Notes: generated from the sequence alone by a model not told the origin. A DNA stretch of 64,000 bases from JAJZQZ01 sp963790415 (GCA_963790415.1 CAWBOK010000001.1:248001-312000), one strand, 5' to 3'; counted from the stretch's first letter, positions 9,058-18,941 are shown. Translations and numbers: made by a program.

Positions 9058-10521
9058 TCAGACACCCTCCAACAACATGAGATCGGGGTCCTCCAGGTAG
9101 CTGATCACCAGGTTCAGGAAGCGACTCGCCTCCGCGCCGTCGACCACCTGGTGGTCGTAGGTGAGCGAGAGCGGCAGCATCTGCCGGACCAGCACTTGAC
9201 CCTTGCGGACCACCGCCAGGTCGCGCACCCTACCCATGCCGAGGACGGCGATCTCCGGGTAGTTCGTCACCGGCGTGCCGTACACGCCGCCGATGGCGCC
9301 GTAGTTCGTGACGGTGAACGTCCCCCCCTGGAGATCGACCAGGCCGAGGCTGCGGTCCTGCGCCCTCTGCGCCAAGTCGATCACCTCCTCGGCGATGTGG
9401 AAGATGCTCTTCTTGTCGACGTCCTTGAGATTGGGAACCATGAGACCGGCCTTGGTGTCAACGGCGATACCGATGTTGTAGTAGCGCTTGATGACCAACT
9501 CGCGGCAATCCTCGGAGAGGATGGAGTTCATACGCGGGAACCGCCGCAACGCCGCCGCGCACGCTTTGATCACGAACGCCATGTAGGTCAGATGGATGCC
9601 CCGTTCCGCCGCCAACGTACGTTCTTTCTCGCGGATCCGTCGAAGTGTCGACACGTCGGCATCGTCGGTGGTGGTCACCTGAGCCTGTTTGGCGAGCGAC
9701 TCGGCCATGCGCCGGGCCATGGTACGCCGGACTCCGCGGACACTCATCCGTTCCACCACTCCGAACTGGTCTCGCTCGAGGGTGCCACCCATCCAGGGTT
9801 CCCCTCCGGCCGCGTCGGCGACGGCTATCGAAGGAGCCGCCACGGCGACTCGTCCATATGCAGCCGCTTCCGCATGGTCTTCCACGTCCTGGCGCAAGAT
9901 GCGGCCTCCCGGGCCGGTGCCATGGATCAGGGAAAGATCCACACCGAGTTCCCGCGCGAGAACGCGCACCGACGGCATGGCCAGCACTTTCACCGTGGCG
10001 TCTTGCGGGGCAAGCACGGCAGGCGCGGGAGCCGCACCGGCGACCCCGGCAAAGATCGGCGTCTGGACCTGTCCGCGCGCGACGGCAGACCCGGGCGAGG
10101 GTTCATCGTCGGGCGCCTCCTCCAGTTGCCCGATCACCGACCCGGTGTAGAACTCCTCCTCCTCCTCGACTTGGCTCACCGGAGGCGGGGGTGGCGCGGA
10201 CGGGGTCGTCCGGGCCGGAACGACAGCCGAGGTCGGAGGAGGCTCGACCGCCGGCGGGGGAGTCGCCGCGACCGTGTCCCCGGCTGTTTCCTCGATGGTC
10301 ACGATCACCTGTCCCACCTCGATGACGTCACCATCCGCCGCGTGGAGCTTCGCGATACGGCCCGCCCGCGGCGACGGGAGTTCCACCACCGCCTTGTCCG
10401 TCTCCACCTCCACCAGCGTCTGGTCCTCGACCACGACGTCGCCCTCCTGCACTTTCCAGGCCAGAAGCTCACCCTCGGTGATCCCCTCGCCCACGTCCGG
10501 GAACTTGAACTCGAAGGTCAT
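9058..10521 (-). CDS. 2-oxoacid dehydrogenase complex E2 (dihydrolipoamide acyltransferase)
   Basis: E2 core of a pyruvate or branched-chain 2-oxoacid dehydrogenase complex, 487 residues. An N-terminal lipoyl domain has the lipoylated lysine at about residue 43 in VETDKAVVE. A Pro/Ala/Glu-rich linker follows to about residue 190, then a peripheral subunit binding domain (PSVRVLARELGVDLS). The catalytic chloramphenicol-acetyltransferase-like domain ends with DHQVVDGA (histidine about 457). It is the third gene of an E1 alpha, E1 beta, E2 operon and starts 2 bases after the E1 beta stop. No E3 gene is in the window. Which 2-oxoacid is used cannot be read from the sequence. Confidence 0.92.
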   Translation of the reverse strand: MTFEFKFPDVGEGITEGELLAWKVQEGDVVVEDQTLVEVETDKAVVELPSPRAGRIAKLHAADGDVIEVGQVIVTIEETAGDTVAATPPPAVEPPPTSAVVPARTTPSAPPPPPVSQVEEEEEFYTGSVIGQLEEAPDDEPSPGSAVARGQVQTPIFAGVAGAAPAPAVLAPQDATVKVLAMPSVRVLARELGVDLSLIHGTGPGGRILRQDVEDHAEAAAYGRVAVAAPSIAVADAAGGEPWMGGTLERDQFGVVERMSVRGVRRTMARRMAESLAKQAQVTTTDDADVSTLRRIREKERTLAAERGIHLTYMAFVIKACAAALRRFPRMNSILSEDCRELVIKRYYNIGIAVDTKAGLMVPNLKDVDKKSIFHIAEEVIDLAQRAQDRSLGLVDLQGGTFTVTNYGAIGGVYGTPVTNYPEIAVLGMGRVRDLAVVRKGQVLVRQMLPLSLTYDHQVVDGAEASRFLNLVISYLEDPDLMLLEGV

Positions 10522-10523
10522 GA

Positions 10524-11505
10524 CTAGAACTCCATCGTCGCTATGATCTCGTCGACCACCCGATCCACGTCGGGAAGGAAGTAGTCTTCGAGCTTGGCCA
10601 AGGGAGGGATGGTATCGAAACCGGTGACGCGTCGCACCGGGGCTTCAAGGTGGAGGATGGCCCGCTCCATGATCTGAGCGGCTATCTCGGCCCCGAACCC
10701 GCCGGATCGCGGCGCCTCGTGCACCACCACCGCCCGACCGGTCTTGACAACGCTGTCCGTGACCGTCGCGAAGTCGAAGGGCGAGAGCGTGCGCACGTCG
10801 ATCACTTCGACGTCGTACCGCCCTTCCGCCGCCAGGCGCTCCGCCGCTTCCAGAGCGATCCGCACCTGGGCTCCCCAGGCTATCAACGTGAGGTCGCGCC
10901 CTTCGCGCGCTACGCGCGCCCGGCCCAGGGGGATCACGTACTCTTCCTCGGGCACTTCCATCTTGATCGCCCGATACACGCGGGCAGGCTCGAAGAAGAC
11001 CACCGGGTCGGGGTCGCGGATGGCCGCCGTCAGCAAACCCTTCGCCTCGATACGGATCGGCGGGGATGACCACCTTGAGCCCGGGCACGTGGGCGAACAC
11101 CGCCTCCATGCTCTCCGAATGGTGCTCCAGCGCTCGGATGCCCCCGCCATAGGGCATCCGCACCACCAGCGGCACGGTGAACCGTCCTCGCGTGCGGTTG
11201 CGCATGCGCGAGGCGTGGCTGACGAGCTGGTCGTACGCCGGGTAGACGAATCCCGAGAACTGGATCTCCGCCACCGGCCGATAGCCGGCGATCGCCATCC
11301 CGATGGCCACTCCCACGATGCCCGACTCGGCCAACGGAGTATCGATGACCCGATCTTCGCCGAACCGTTGCACCAGCCCGTCGGTGACGCGGAAGACGCC
11401 GCCGTCCTTGCCCACGTCCTCGCCCAGCACGATCACGTTCGGATCGCGTTCCATCTCCTGCTGGAGCGCCTGGTCGATCGCTTCGACGAGGTTGAGCCTG
11501 GCCAC
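10524..11505 (-). CDS. 2-oxoacid dehydrogenase E1 beta subunit (one frameshift)
   Basis: Transketolase-like beta subunit of the heterotetrameric E1. The N-terminal block VIVLGEDVGKDGGVFRVT and the blocks IEFSGF-type PVAEIQFSGFVYPAYDQ and SGGFGAEIAAQI are standard. The frame changes at about 11049. Dropping one base after the tyrosine codon turns the interrupted stretch into VVIPADPYEAKGLLTAAI, which matches the family. The span of 982 bases is 3n+1. The corrected length is about 326 residues, the normal size. GTG 11505 follows the E1 alpha stop by two bases. It ends with TAG. Probably an insertion error rather than a dead gene, since both flanking operon members are intact in content. Confidence 0.88.
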
Positions 11506-11507
11506 GG

Positions 11508-12588
11508 CTACCCCTTTCCCTCGACACGGCGCCTCAGGGCATCGCGCTGCTCGGCCAGAGCCGGCGTGATCTCCGCATACACGTGGGCGAAGATCTCCTC
11601 CGGAGAGGGCGGCTCCAGAGCCTCGAACGTGGCCACCGCGTCGGCCACCTGTTGGTCGGCGGCCGCAATCACGGCGGCCTCCTCGGCGTCGTCGAGCATT
11701 CCCTGCTTCTTCATGTAGCGGACCAGTCGCTCGATCGGGTCCCGGTGCCTCCAGACCTCCACCTCCTCGTCGCTCCGATATCGGCGGGCGTCATCGGAGG
11801 TGGTGTGGTCGGTGACTCGGTAGGTGAGAGCCTCGACCAAGCTGGGACCGCCACCGTTGCGGGCACGGTCCAGCGCCTCGTTGACCACGCGATAGACGGC
11901 GAAGACATCGTTGCCGTCCACTTGGGTGCCCGGCATGCCGTACCCCACGGCCTTCTGGGCCACCGTGCAGGCGGCAGTCTGGCGGCGGTATGGCACCGAG
12001 ATGGCCCACTGATTGTTCTGGCACAGGAACACGACCGGCGCCTGGAAGACGCCCGGCGAAGTTCATGGCCTCGCTGAAGTCACCCTCCGAGGTCGCGCCC
12101 TCGCCGAAGCTGGTCAGCACGGCGGCGGCTTCGCCTCGGTGTCTGACGGCCCACGCCAATCCCACCGCGTGCAGCATGTGGGTGCCCACCGGTATCGCGG
12201 TAGGGAGCATACGCACGCCTTCCGGTATGACGTTTCCCCGCTCGTCCCCGCCCCAGTACTGGAGGTACTGATCTATGCGTACGCCACGCATCAAAAAGAT
12301 GCCCGCCTCGCGGAACGACGGCACCATCCAATCCTGGTCGGTGAGGGCGAAGGCCGCACCGAGTTGGGCGGCTTCCTGCCCCGCCACCCGAGCGAAGGTC
12401 CCCAGCCGACCCTGGCGCTGCAGCTTGAGCATACGCTCGTCGAACCGGCGGGTGAGCACCATCCAGCGGTGGAGTTCCTTCACGCGGTCCGCCGAGAGAT
12501 CCGGCATCAGGGTGGCGTCGACGTTGCCTTCCGGATCGAGCACTTCTACCCGCTCGACCGAGAACGACACCAAGGTGGTCACCGGCAT
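11508..12588 (-). CDS. 2-oxoacid dehydrogenase E1 alpha subunit (one frameshift)
   Basis: Thiamine diphosphate-binding alpha subunit of E1. FGEGATSEGDFSEAMNFAG carries part of the ThDP/Mg site, which continues, after the break, as the QNNQWAISVPY block. The reading frame shifts within the CCC run at 12052-12054 (GGG in the gene). One base less gives NFAGVFQAPVVFLCQNNQW, the expected sequence. The span of 1081 bases is 3n+1 and the corrected protein has 359 residues. ATG 12588 lies behind a strong AGGAGGTG ribosome binding site. First gene of the operon with E1 beta and E2. Annotated in relatives as pyruvate or 2-oxoisovalerate dehydrogenase; I do not choose between them. Confidence 0.88.
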
Positions 12589-12687
12589 CTGGCACCTCCT
12601 TCACGCTCGTAGTGACCCGTCCTCGCGAAGTAGTCGCGGCCGGGGCGGGCATCCGGCCCCAGATTCGCGGCCGTGGTTCTCGTACTG

Positions 12688-12693
12688 TATACT
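12688..12693 (+). promoter_or_regulatory. Possible -10 box (TATACT) for the zinc-ribbon gene
   Basis: TATACT lies 58 bases before the zinc-ribbon start. The matching -35 region (TTCGCG, 18 bases upstream) is poor, so the call rests on the -10 match and on its place in the divergent gap between the E1 alpha gene and the zinc-ribbon gene. Confidence 0.35.
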
Positions 12694-12750
12694 ACAGAGC
12701 GGTCCGCGACGGGAGACCGTCAGTCAGGATCAGGAAGGAGGTGGCGGCGT

Positions 12751-12891
12751 ATGCGTGATTCGCAAACGTGTGACCACTGCGACCGGGAGATACCCATCTC
12801 GGCCTGGATCTGTCCCGAATGTGGCAGCTGGGTGGGCGAGGTGTTCCGCGTAGGAGCGGTACTCCCGGAGTTGGAGCCGGTGGCAGCCTAG
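12751..12891 (+). CDS. Small zinc-ribbon protein (46 residues)
   Basis: Very short protein with two CxxC knuckles, CDHC and CPEC, separated by 15 residues, a rubredoxin-like or zinc-ribbon arrangement that would bind one metal ion. ATG 12751 is preceded by AAGGAGG at good spacing, and a T-tract terminator follows 45 bases after the stop, so the transcription unit is well defined. It has no other domain, signal peptide or membrane segment. No function is recognised. It could be a nucleic-acid or protein adaptor. It ends with TAG. Confidence 0.75.
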   Translation: MRDSQTCDHCDREIPISAWICPECGSWVGEVFRVGAVLPELEPVAA

Positions 12892-12935
12892 CAAGGCCCA
12901 CATGCTCACCGGGCCACACACGGCCCGTCAAGGAG

Positions 12936-12955
12936 AGCCCTGAGGGGCTTTTTTT
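12936..12955 (+). terminator. Rho-independent terminator after the zinc-ribbon gene
   Basis: AGCCC-TGAG-GGGCT forms a 5-bp GC-rich stem with a 4-base loop, followed directly by seven T residues. This is the only classical T-tract terminator seen in the window. Confidence 0.85.
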
Positions 12956-13005
12956 GTTGGCCGAAACTCCCCGGCACAAGCAAACACCCCGATTCCGGCG
13001 ACACC

Positions 13006-13752
13006 CTATCCCGGCGGCGGACTCTGCGCCTGGTTGTTACGTACGAACACGGAAGGACGCTGGAAATGGACCTGAACGTACTCGTCGACGAGCCGCTGCA
13101 CGAGTCTCCGAGGGTCAACATCGTAGACGATCGCGGCGCCGGTCTCCTTGTCGATGGCCCGCACAAGGTCGGGCACGATCTCGGCGATGCCCCCACTGCC
13201 CTCCAGCACCCCTATGAGCTTGCCTTCGTCGTACGCGATCGCGAACTCCCCCAGGGTGCCAGAGTGCCCGCCGACGATCACCACCATATCGCTCGAGCGG
13301 ATATTGACGATCTCCCGGCCCATGAGGCCCGACCCGGTGTAGATGATCACGTCGAACACGTCGGTCGGCGAGTGATAGAAGTTCACGTGCTCGTGCAGGC
13401 TGAGCGCCGGAGATATACCCACGGAGAGGCCGCCGCGCGATTGAGCGCCCCGGGCCGACTCCCAGGGCAATCCCGGCGCCGCCCCGGTGACGACGACAAG
13501 CCCCAGAGCGGCCGCCGCGGTCCCAAGCTCGAAGGCGGCCGCCCGGACCTCAGTGGTCAAGTCGCCCGACGCCGCCCCCATGACACCCAGTTTGAGGGCA
13601 CCGCATGGCTTGGTGACGTAGGCCGCCGGATCGGCACGGAACTGGTCGCGGTGCCCGGTCGAGCAGAAGACGTACATGCACCCGCGGTAGAATGCGGTGG
13701 CGGCCGCCTCACGATCCTTGACGCTAGCGCCACATACCGGATCGATGCTCAC
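13006..13752 (-). CDS. YHS-domain protein fused to a LOG-like Rossmann domain
   Basis: Residues 1-50 are a YHS domain (DPVCGASVKD and the CMYVFCSTGHRDQF block), a metal-binding module found in metal transporters and monooxygenases. The rest is a LOG/TIGR00725-type nucleotide-binding domain with VVTGAAPGLPWESA and VVIVGGHSGTLGEFAIAYDEG, the latter close to the PGGxGTxxE signature but lacking its first proline-glycine pair. Length is 248 residues. GTG 13752 overlaps the stop of the upstream beta-CASP nuclease gene (GTGA), so the two are coupled. LOG proteins are nucleotide phosphoribohydrolases in some cases. The pairing with YHS suggests a metal-linked or redox-linked role, which is inference. 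It ends with TAG. Confidence 0.75.
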   Translation of the reverse strand: MSIDPVCGASVKDREAAATAFYRGCMYVFCSTGHRDQFRADPAAYVTKPCGALKLGVMGAASGDLTTEVRAAAFELGTAAAALGLVVVTGAAPGLPWESARGAQSRGGLSVGISPALSLHEHVNFYHSPTDVFDVIIYTGSGLMGREIVNIRSSDMVVIVGGHSGTLGEFAIAYDEGKLIGVLEGSGGIAEIVPDLVRAIDKETGAAIVYDVDPRRLVQRLVDEYVQVHFQRPSVFVRNNQAQSPPPG

Positions 13753-15185
13753 GGAGACTTCCTCCTGTCGTCGACTCTCGGGTCAGAATCCGGCGGCGCG
13801 GCACTCAGCGGAAACGTCTCCAAGGGCTCGGGAACCTCCACACGGAAGTGGAAGCGCTCCTCCAACGCCTTCTTGAGTGAGAACGCCGGCCCAGGCTCGC
13901 CATGCGTGAGCAGCGTCAAGCGGGGCGTGACAAAGTGGGACGCCCACGCCAGCAGTTGCTCACGATCGGCGTGCGCGGAGAAGCCACGTATCTCATGGAT
14001 ATGTGCCTTGACCGCGATCTCCTCGCCGAAGATGCGCACGCGCGTGTCGCCCTCCAGCAGCCGACGCCCAAGGGTGCCTTGCGCCTGGTATCCGACGAAC
14101 ACCACGTGGGCTTCGGGCTTCCAAAGGTTGTGCTTCAGGTGGTGTTTGATGCGCCCCGCCTCGGCCATGCCGCTCGAGGAGATGATGATGACCCCCCGCT
14201 CGTCGTTCAGACTCCGCGACTCCTCCACGCTCGCCGTGTAGCGAAGGCCGGGGAAGTCGAAGACGCCGCCGACGGCCTTGATCCGAGCCTGGGTCTCTGG
14301 GTCGTACACTTCCCCATGGCGGCGGAAGACCTCGGTGGCGCGGGTGGCGAGCGGGCTATCGACGTAGATGGGCATGTCGAAGCATCCCTCTGAGCAGATA
14401 CGATCGAGGTAGTACACCACTTCCTGGGTCCGGCCGACCGCGAACGCGGGGATGATCACGTTGCCCCCGCTGTCATGGGCCTCCTTGATGATCTCGGCGA
14501 GCTGTGTGATGGGGTTGCGGGCCACCTCGTGCCGACGGTCGCCATACGTGGATTCCATTACGAGGTAGTCGGCATCGACGGCTGTCTCGGGGTCGCGGAT
14601 GATCGGCTGATCCGGTTGGCCCACGTCGCCGCTGAAGACCATCTTCACCTCTCCCGACGGACCGGTCAGCCATACCTCCAGGAACGCCGAGCCCAGGATG
14701 TGACCGGCGTCGCGGAAGCACACACGCACGTCGCGTGCCGGCTCCAGGGACTGCTCGTATTCCACCGCTCGGAACCGCCGCACCGCCTCCTCGGCGTCCC
14801 GCTGGGTGTAGAGCACCTCCTCGGCTCGGCGACCGGCGCGGCGGGCCCGACGAGTGCGCCACTCGGCCTCCGACTCTTGGATGTGGGCCGAGTCGAGCAG
14901 CATGATCTCCGCCAGATCCACCGTAGCCGACGTTCCGTAGACGGATCCCCGGAACCCCAGCTTGGCGAGTCGGGGGAGCAGCCCGGAATGGTCGATATGG
15001 GCGTGGGTGAGCAGCACAAAATCGATCTCGGCCGGATCGAAGGGGAACCGGGCACGGTTCTGTGCGTCCTCCTTGGCACCCCCTTGATGCATGCCGCAGT
15101 CGATCAGGAACGTCGCCGAACCCGTCTCGACGAGATAGCAGGAACCCGTCACCTCCCGTGCCGCGCCGCATATCTGAAGCTGCAT
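13749..15185 (-). CDS. Metallo-beta-lactamase fold beta-CASP ribonuclease (RNA-processing exonuclease family)
   Basis: Protein of 478 residues of the YsrH/CPSF-like family. The zinc motif LLTHAHIDHSGLLPRL, the aspartate of FSGDVGQPDQP and the late FSAHAD (beta-CASP/RMMBL region) are all present. The beta-CASP insert begins near MESTYGDRRHE and includes IPAFAVGRTQEV. ATG 15185 is preceded by GGAAGGGCGGAGG. Enzymes of this group cut or trim RNA in the cytosol. It is translationally coupled to the downstream YHS-LOG gene, a pairing I do not know from characterised systems. Family certain, substrate unknown. Confidence 0.88.
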   Translation of the reverse strand: MQLQICGAAREVTGSCYLVETGSATFLIDCGMHQGGAKEDAQNRARFPFDPAEIDFVLLTHAHIDHSGLLPRLAKLGFRGSVYGTSATVDLAEIMLLDSAHIQESEAEWRTRRARRAGRRAEEVLYTQRDAEEAVRRFRAVEYEQSLEPARDVRVCFRDAGHILGSAFLEVWLTGPSGEVKMVFSGDVGQPDQPIIRDPETAVDADYLVMESTYGDRRHEVARNPITQLAEIIKEAHDSGGNVIIPAFAVGRTQEVVYYLDRICSEGCFDMPIYVDSPLATRATEVFRRHGEVYDPETQARIKAVGGVFDFPGLRYTASVEESRSLNDERGVIIISSSGMAEAGRIKHHLKHNLWKPEAHVVFVGYQAQGTLGRRLLEGDTRVRIFGEEIAVKAHIHEIRGFSAHADREQLLAWASHFVTPRLTLLTHGEPGPAFSLKKALEERFHFRVEVPEPLETFPLSAAPPDSDPRVDDRRKSP

Positions 15186-15314
15186 ACCGCCTCCGCCCTT
15201 CCGCCGTGACCGGCCGCAACCTTCGTCAACTGGGATAGCGGATGATACAGGCTCCATTCTGCGCGCGCATCGGGAGAGCGGCGCCTCGAGGTCGTCTGCT
15301 AGACTCGCGCGAGC

Positions 15315-16313
15315 ATGGAAGAACCAGCCACACGCGTAGGGATACGGCGCTCCGCGCCGGTCGCCGCGCCTGCCGGTGCCGCGACCGCACCCGCCGCCGC
15401 CGCGGGAACCTCGACCCCTGGAACCGCTCCCATGACCACTTCCGCGACGGCGATCATGATACTGATGTGCGCGCTGTGGGGGGCCAACTTCGTCGCCATC
15501 AAGGTAGGGAACCGCGGTTTCCCTCCCCTCCTGAGCGCGGGCCTGCGCTCCGTGGGGGCCACCGTCCTCGTGGGCTTGTGGCTGGCCATACGTGGTCAGT
15601 CGCTCAAGAGTTCCCGTCGGCAGCTGTTCCACGGCGCCGTCACCGGCTTCCTCTTCTCGCTCGAGTTCCTGTTCCTCTATGCGGGCACCAGCTACACCTC
15701 GGCGTCCCGTGCCATCCTGCTGGTCTACACCAGCCCCTTCTGGGTGGCGTTGGGCGCACATTTCGTTCTTCGCGACGATCGGCTCTCACCGACCAAGATA
15801 GGCGGTCTTGCACTCTCATTCGTGGGCATGCTCGCCGTGTTCCGGGCCCCGGGAATCGGATTGGGGCCCGATCATCTGCGCGGAGACGCACTCGAGGTGC
15901 TTGCGGCAATCGCCTGGGCCGCCACGACCCTCTATGTCAAGCGCTTCATCCAGCCTCTGGGAATAAGCGCGGTCCAGACGCTCTTCTACCAGGTCGCGTT
16001 CTCCGCCCCCGTGCTACTCGTCGCAGCAGCGGTCGCGGGTCAGCGCACCCCGACGGAATGGCGACTCGACTCCGTGCTGGCCCTCCTGTATCAGACGGTG
16101 GTAGTGGCCACCATCAGCTACATCACCTGGTTCTGGCTGCTGCAGCGGGCGCAAGCCTCGGTGGTCCACTCGTTCACGTTCTTCGCCCCCCTCTTCGGCG
16201 TGGCGTTCGGTGCTCTCCTCCTAGGCGACCGACTCCCGTTTCTGCTCTGGCTGGGCCTTGCCCTAGTCGGAAGCGGCATCTACCTGGTCAATCGCCCGAC
16301 CGGCCGCGCGTGA
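15315..16313 (+). CDS. EamA/DMT-family transporter (permease)
   Basis: Ten hydrophobic segments in two EamA repeats (LMCALWGANFVAIKVG opens the first and AAIAWAATTLYVKRF the second), typical of drug/metabolite exporters in the cytoplasmic membrane. The first about 39 residues are Ala/Thr/Pro-rich and unlike the family, so ATG 15432 (MTTSATAIMIL) may be the true start; ATG 15315 gives 332 residues. It overlaps the downstream arfB gene by TGATG. Substrate unknown. Confidence 0.85.
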   Translation: MEEPATRVGIRRSAPVAAPAGAATAPAAAAGTSTPGTAPMTTSATAIMILMCALWGANFVAIKVGNRGFPPLLSAGLRSVGATVLVGLWLAIRGQSLKSSRRQLFHGAVTGFLFSLEFLFLYAGTSYTSASRAILLVYTSPFWVALGAHFVLRDDRLSPTKIGGLALSFVGMLAVFRAPGIGLGPDHLRGDALEVLAAIAWAATTLYVKRFIQPLGISAVQTLFYQVAFSAPVLLVAAAVAGQRTPTEWRLDSVLALLYQTVVVATISYITWFWLLQRAQASVVHSFTFFAPLFGVAFGALLLGDRLPFLLWLGLALVGSGIYLVNRPTGRA

Positions 16314-16741
16314 TGGCAGATAGGCTTGAGATAGGCCGCGGTGTGAGCATCCCGCTCGAAGAGTTCGAGATGCGGGCATCGCGGGCAAGCGGCCCCGGCG
16401 GGCAGCACGTCAACACCTCCGACACCCGCGTCGAGCTTCGATTCGACGTAGCGAGTTCGCCGTCACTGCCGGAGGCCGTCCGGGCTCTGCTCCTCGAGCG
16501 CCTGGGCGACCGACTGAGTCGAGCGGGGATCGTGCGCGTTGTAGCCCAGGGTCACCGCTCGCAACTGAGGAACCGGGAGGCCGCGCTCGCGCGTATGGCA
16601 TCTCTCCTCTCCCGGGCGCTGGAGGAGCAAGCGCCCCGCGTCCCCAGCCGCCCGACCGTCGGAGCCCGGTTGCGCCGCCGCAGGGACAAGCAACTGCGTG
16701 GTGCTCTCAAGCGCTCCCGCGGCCCGGTGGATGACGAATGA
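16313..16741 (+). CDS. arfB: Peptidyl-tRNA hydrolase ArfB-like ribosome rescue factor
   Basis: Small 142-residue class I release-factor-like protein with the catalytic GGQ motif in ASGPGGQHVNTSDTRVEL, and a basic C-terminal tail (RLRRRRDKQLRGALKRSR) expected to enter the empty mRNA channel of stalled ribosomes. No codon-recognition domain is present, as usual for ArfB. ATG 16313 shares a base with the stop of the DMT transporter gene. Confidence 0.9.
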   Translation: MADRLEIGRGVSIPLEEFEMRASRASGPGGQHVNTSDTRVELRFDVASSPSLPEAVRALLLERLGDRLSRAGIVRVVAQGHRSQLRNREAALARMASLLSRALEEQAPRVPSRPTVGARLRRRRDKQLRGALKRSRGPVDDE

Positions 16742-16906
16742 CCCACATTCAGGACGAGTAGATTCCGGCCGCTTGTGAATTCTGTCGTTTGCCGGACGCC
16801 ACATAGGGTAATCTGCCACTGCATCGTTCGCGGGGACGGGCCGCCACTCGTAGTCGTGCGGCGGAAGCCAGGGGGCTATAGACCCATCGGATCTCGGAGG
16901 TAGAAG

Positions 16907-18868
16907 GTGGCGAACGAGAACGTGCTCGAAGGCAAGGTGTTCGACGTGCCGCAGGAGTCCCAGGCGCGCGCGTACATCAACAGCATGGAGATGTACGAGG
17001 AGATGTACAAGCGCTCTCTGGACGATCCCGACGCCTTCTGGGCCGAGGTAGCGGAGCGCATCACGTGGTTCAAGAAGTGGGATCGCGTCCAGAACCACGA
17101 TTTCGCTCACGCGAAGGTCCGGTGGTTCGAGGGCGGGAAGCTCAACGTCTCGTACAACTGCCTGGACCGTCATCTCGACGGACCCGACGCCGACAAGGTC
17201 GCCTACTTTTGGGAAGGCGACTCCCCAGACGTATCCCGGGTGCTGACCTACCGTCAGCTCTGGGAGCAGGTGACCCGATTCGCGAACGTCCTCAAGAAGA
17301 AGGGCGTCAAGAAGGGCCATCGGGTGACGATCTACCTGCCCATGATCCCGGAGTTGCCGGTCGCCATGCTCGCGTGCGCCCGCATCGGCGCCATCCACAG
17401 CGTGGTGTTCGGGGGGTTCTCGGCGGACGCGACGCGAGATCGCATCCTCGACTGCGGCTCCACGATGATGATCACCGCCGACGGAGGGCTGCGCGGTTCC
17501 AAGAACATCCCCCTGAAGGCGGCGGCCGACGAAGCCATGGCCGCGTGTTCCACCGTCGAGCACTGCATCGTGGTCCGTCATACGGGTCTCGAGGGCATCG
17601 GCTGGGTCGACGGACGAGACTCCTGGTACCACGATGAGATGGCCGCCGCCGATATCACCACCGACTGCCCCTGTGAGGAGATGGACGCCGAAGACCCACT
17701 CTTCATCCTGTACACGTCGGGTTCTACGGGCAAGCCCAAGGGCGTTATGCATACGACCGGTGGCTACATCACCTACGTGAGCTACACGCATCAGATGATC
17801 TTCGACCACCATCCCGAGGACGTGTTCTGGTGCACGGCCGACATCGGCTGGGTGACCGGCCACAGCTACATAGTCTACGGTCCGCTGGCCAACGCCGCCA
17901 CGTCGGTCATGTTCGAAGGCGTCCCCAGCTACCCGACCCCAGATCGGTTCTGGTCTGTGGTCGAGAAGTATAAGGTCAATACGTTCTACACCGCTCCCAC
18001 CGCGCTCCGGGCCATCGCCCGCGAAGGTGACGATTGGGTGAAGAAGCACGACCTGTCCTCTTTGAGGCTTCTGGGGACAGTGGGCGAGCCGATCAATCCT
18101 GAGGTGTGGCTCTGGTACCACGGTCTGGTGGGTGGCGGACGGTGCCCCATCGTCGACACGTGGTGGCAGACGGAGACCGGCGGCATCCTCATCACCCCTC
18201 TCCCCGGGGCGATGCCGATCAAGCCGGGCTCCGCTACCTTGCCGTTCTTCGGGGTGGAACCGTATATCGTCGACGCCGACGGCCAGGAAGTGGCCGGCGT
18301 CGGCGTGGGCAACCTCTGCATCACGCGTCCCTGGCCAGGCATCATGCGCGGCGTCTATGGCGACACCGGCCGCTTCTTCGACACGTACTTCAAGCAGTAT
18401 CCCGGTATGTACTTCACCGGTGACGGCTGCCGGCGCGACGAGGACGGCTACTACTGGATCACCGGGCGGGTCGACGACGTGATCAACGTCTCCGGGCACC
18501 GCATGGGCACCGCCGAGGTGGAGTCGGCCCTGGTGAGCCACGACGCGGTGGCCGAAGCCGCCGTAGTCGGCTTCCCGCACGATATCAAGGGCCAAGGCAT
18601 CTACGCCTACGTGACGCTGAACGTCGACGTTGAGCCCTCCGATGCGCTTCGCAAAGAACTCGTAGCCCACGTGCGCCACGAGATCGGCCCCATCGCCACT
18701 CCCGACGTGATTCAATGGGCCCCAGGGCTGCCGAAGACCCGCAGCGGCAAGATCATGCGCCGCATCTTGAAGAAGATCGCGGCCAACGACGTCTCCGATC
18801 TGGGCGACACGTCCACCCTTGCTGATCCCTCTGTGGTCGGCGATCTGGTGGACAACCGCAAACAGTAG
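16907..18868 (+). CDS. acsA: Acetyl-CoA synthetase (AMP-forming)
   Basis: Activates acetate to acetyl-CoA through acetyl-AMP. The 653-residue protein has the AMP-binding motif LYTSGSTGKPKGVMHTTGG, the DTWWQTETGG block of true acetyl-CoA synthetases, and the C-terminal TRSGKIMRRILKKIA with the catalytic lysine that is acetylated in known homologues. GTG 16907 follows GGAGGTAGAAG. The gene stands alone, with 165 bases upstream and 280 downstream. In this organism it could feed acetyl-CoA to the CoA-transferases at the left. It ends with TAG. Confidence 0.96.
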   Translation: MANENVLEGKVFDVPQESQARAYINSMEMYEEMYKRSLDDPDAFWAEVAERITWFKKWDRVQNHDFAHAKVRWFEGGKLNVSYNCLDRHLDGPDADKVAYFWEGDSPDVSRVLTYRQLWEQVTRFANVLKKKGVKKGHRVTIYLPMIPELPVAMLACARIGAIHSVVFGGFSADATRDRILDCGSTMMITADGGLRGSKNIPLKAAADEAMAACSTVEHCIVVRHTGLEGIGWVDGRDSWYHDEMAAADITTDCPCEEMDAEDPLFILYTSGSTGKPKGVMHTTGGYITYVSYTHQMIFDHHPEDVFWCTADIGWVTGHSYIVYGPLANAATSVMFEGVPSYPTPDRFWSVVEKYKVNTFYTAPTALRAIAREGDDWVKKHDLSSLRLLGTVGEPINPEVWLWYHGLVGGGRCPIVDTWWQTETGGILITPLPGAMPIKPGSATLPFFGVEPYIVDADGQEVAGVGVGNLCITRPWPGIMRGVYGDTGRFFDTYFKQYPGMYFTGDGCRRDEDGYYWITGRVDDVINVSGHRMGTAEVESALVSHDAVAEAAVVGFPHDIKGQGIYAYVTLNVDVEPSDALRKELVAHVRHEIGPIATPDVIQWAPGLPKTRSGKIMRRILKKIAANDVSDLGDTSTLADPSVVGDLVDNRKQ

Positions 18869-18941
18869 GATCTGCTCGTCACTCTCGGCTGCAGGGGCGG
18901 CCATCAAGGCCCCCCTGCTCCGGGCGTCCGATCCGAGGACC

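Noticed and set aside
13006..13752. The YHS-LOG protein as a PylD substitute
   Set aside because: It has a Rossmann-like domain, but its motifs are LOG-type, it is 37 kb away, and it is coupled to an RNase gene.
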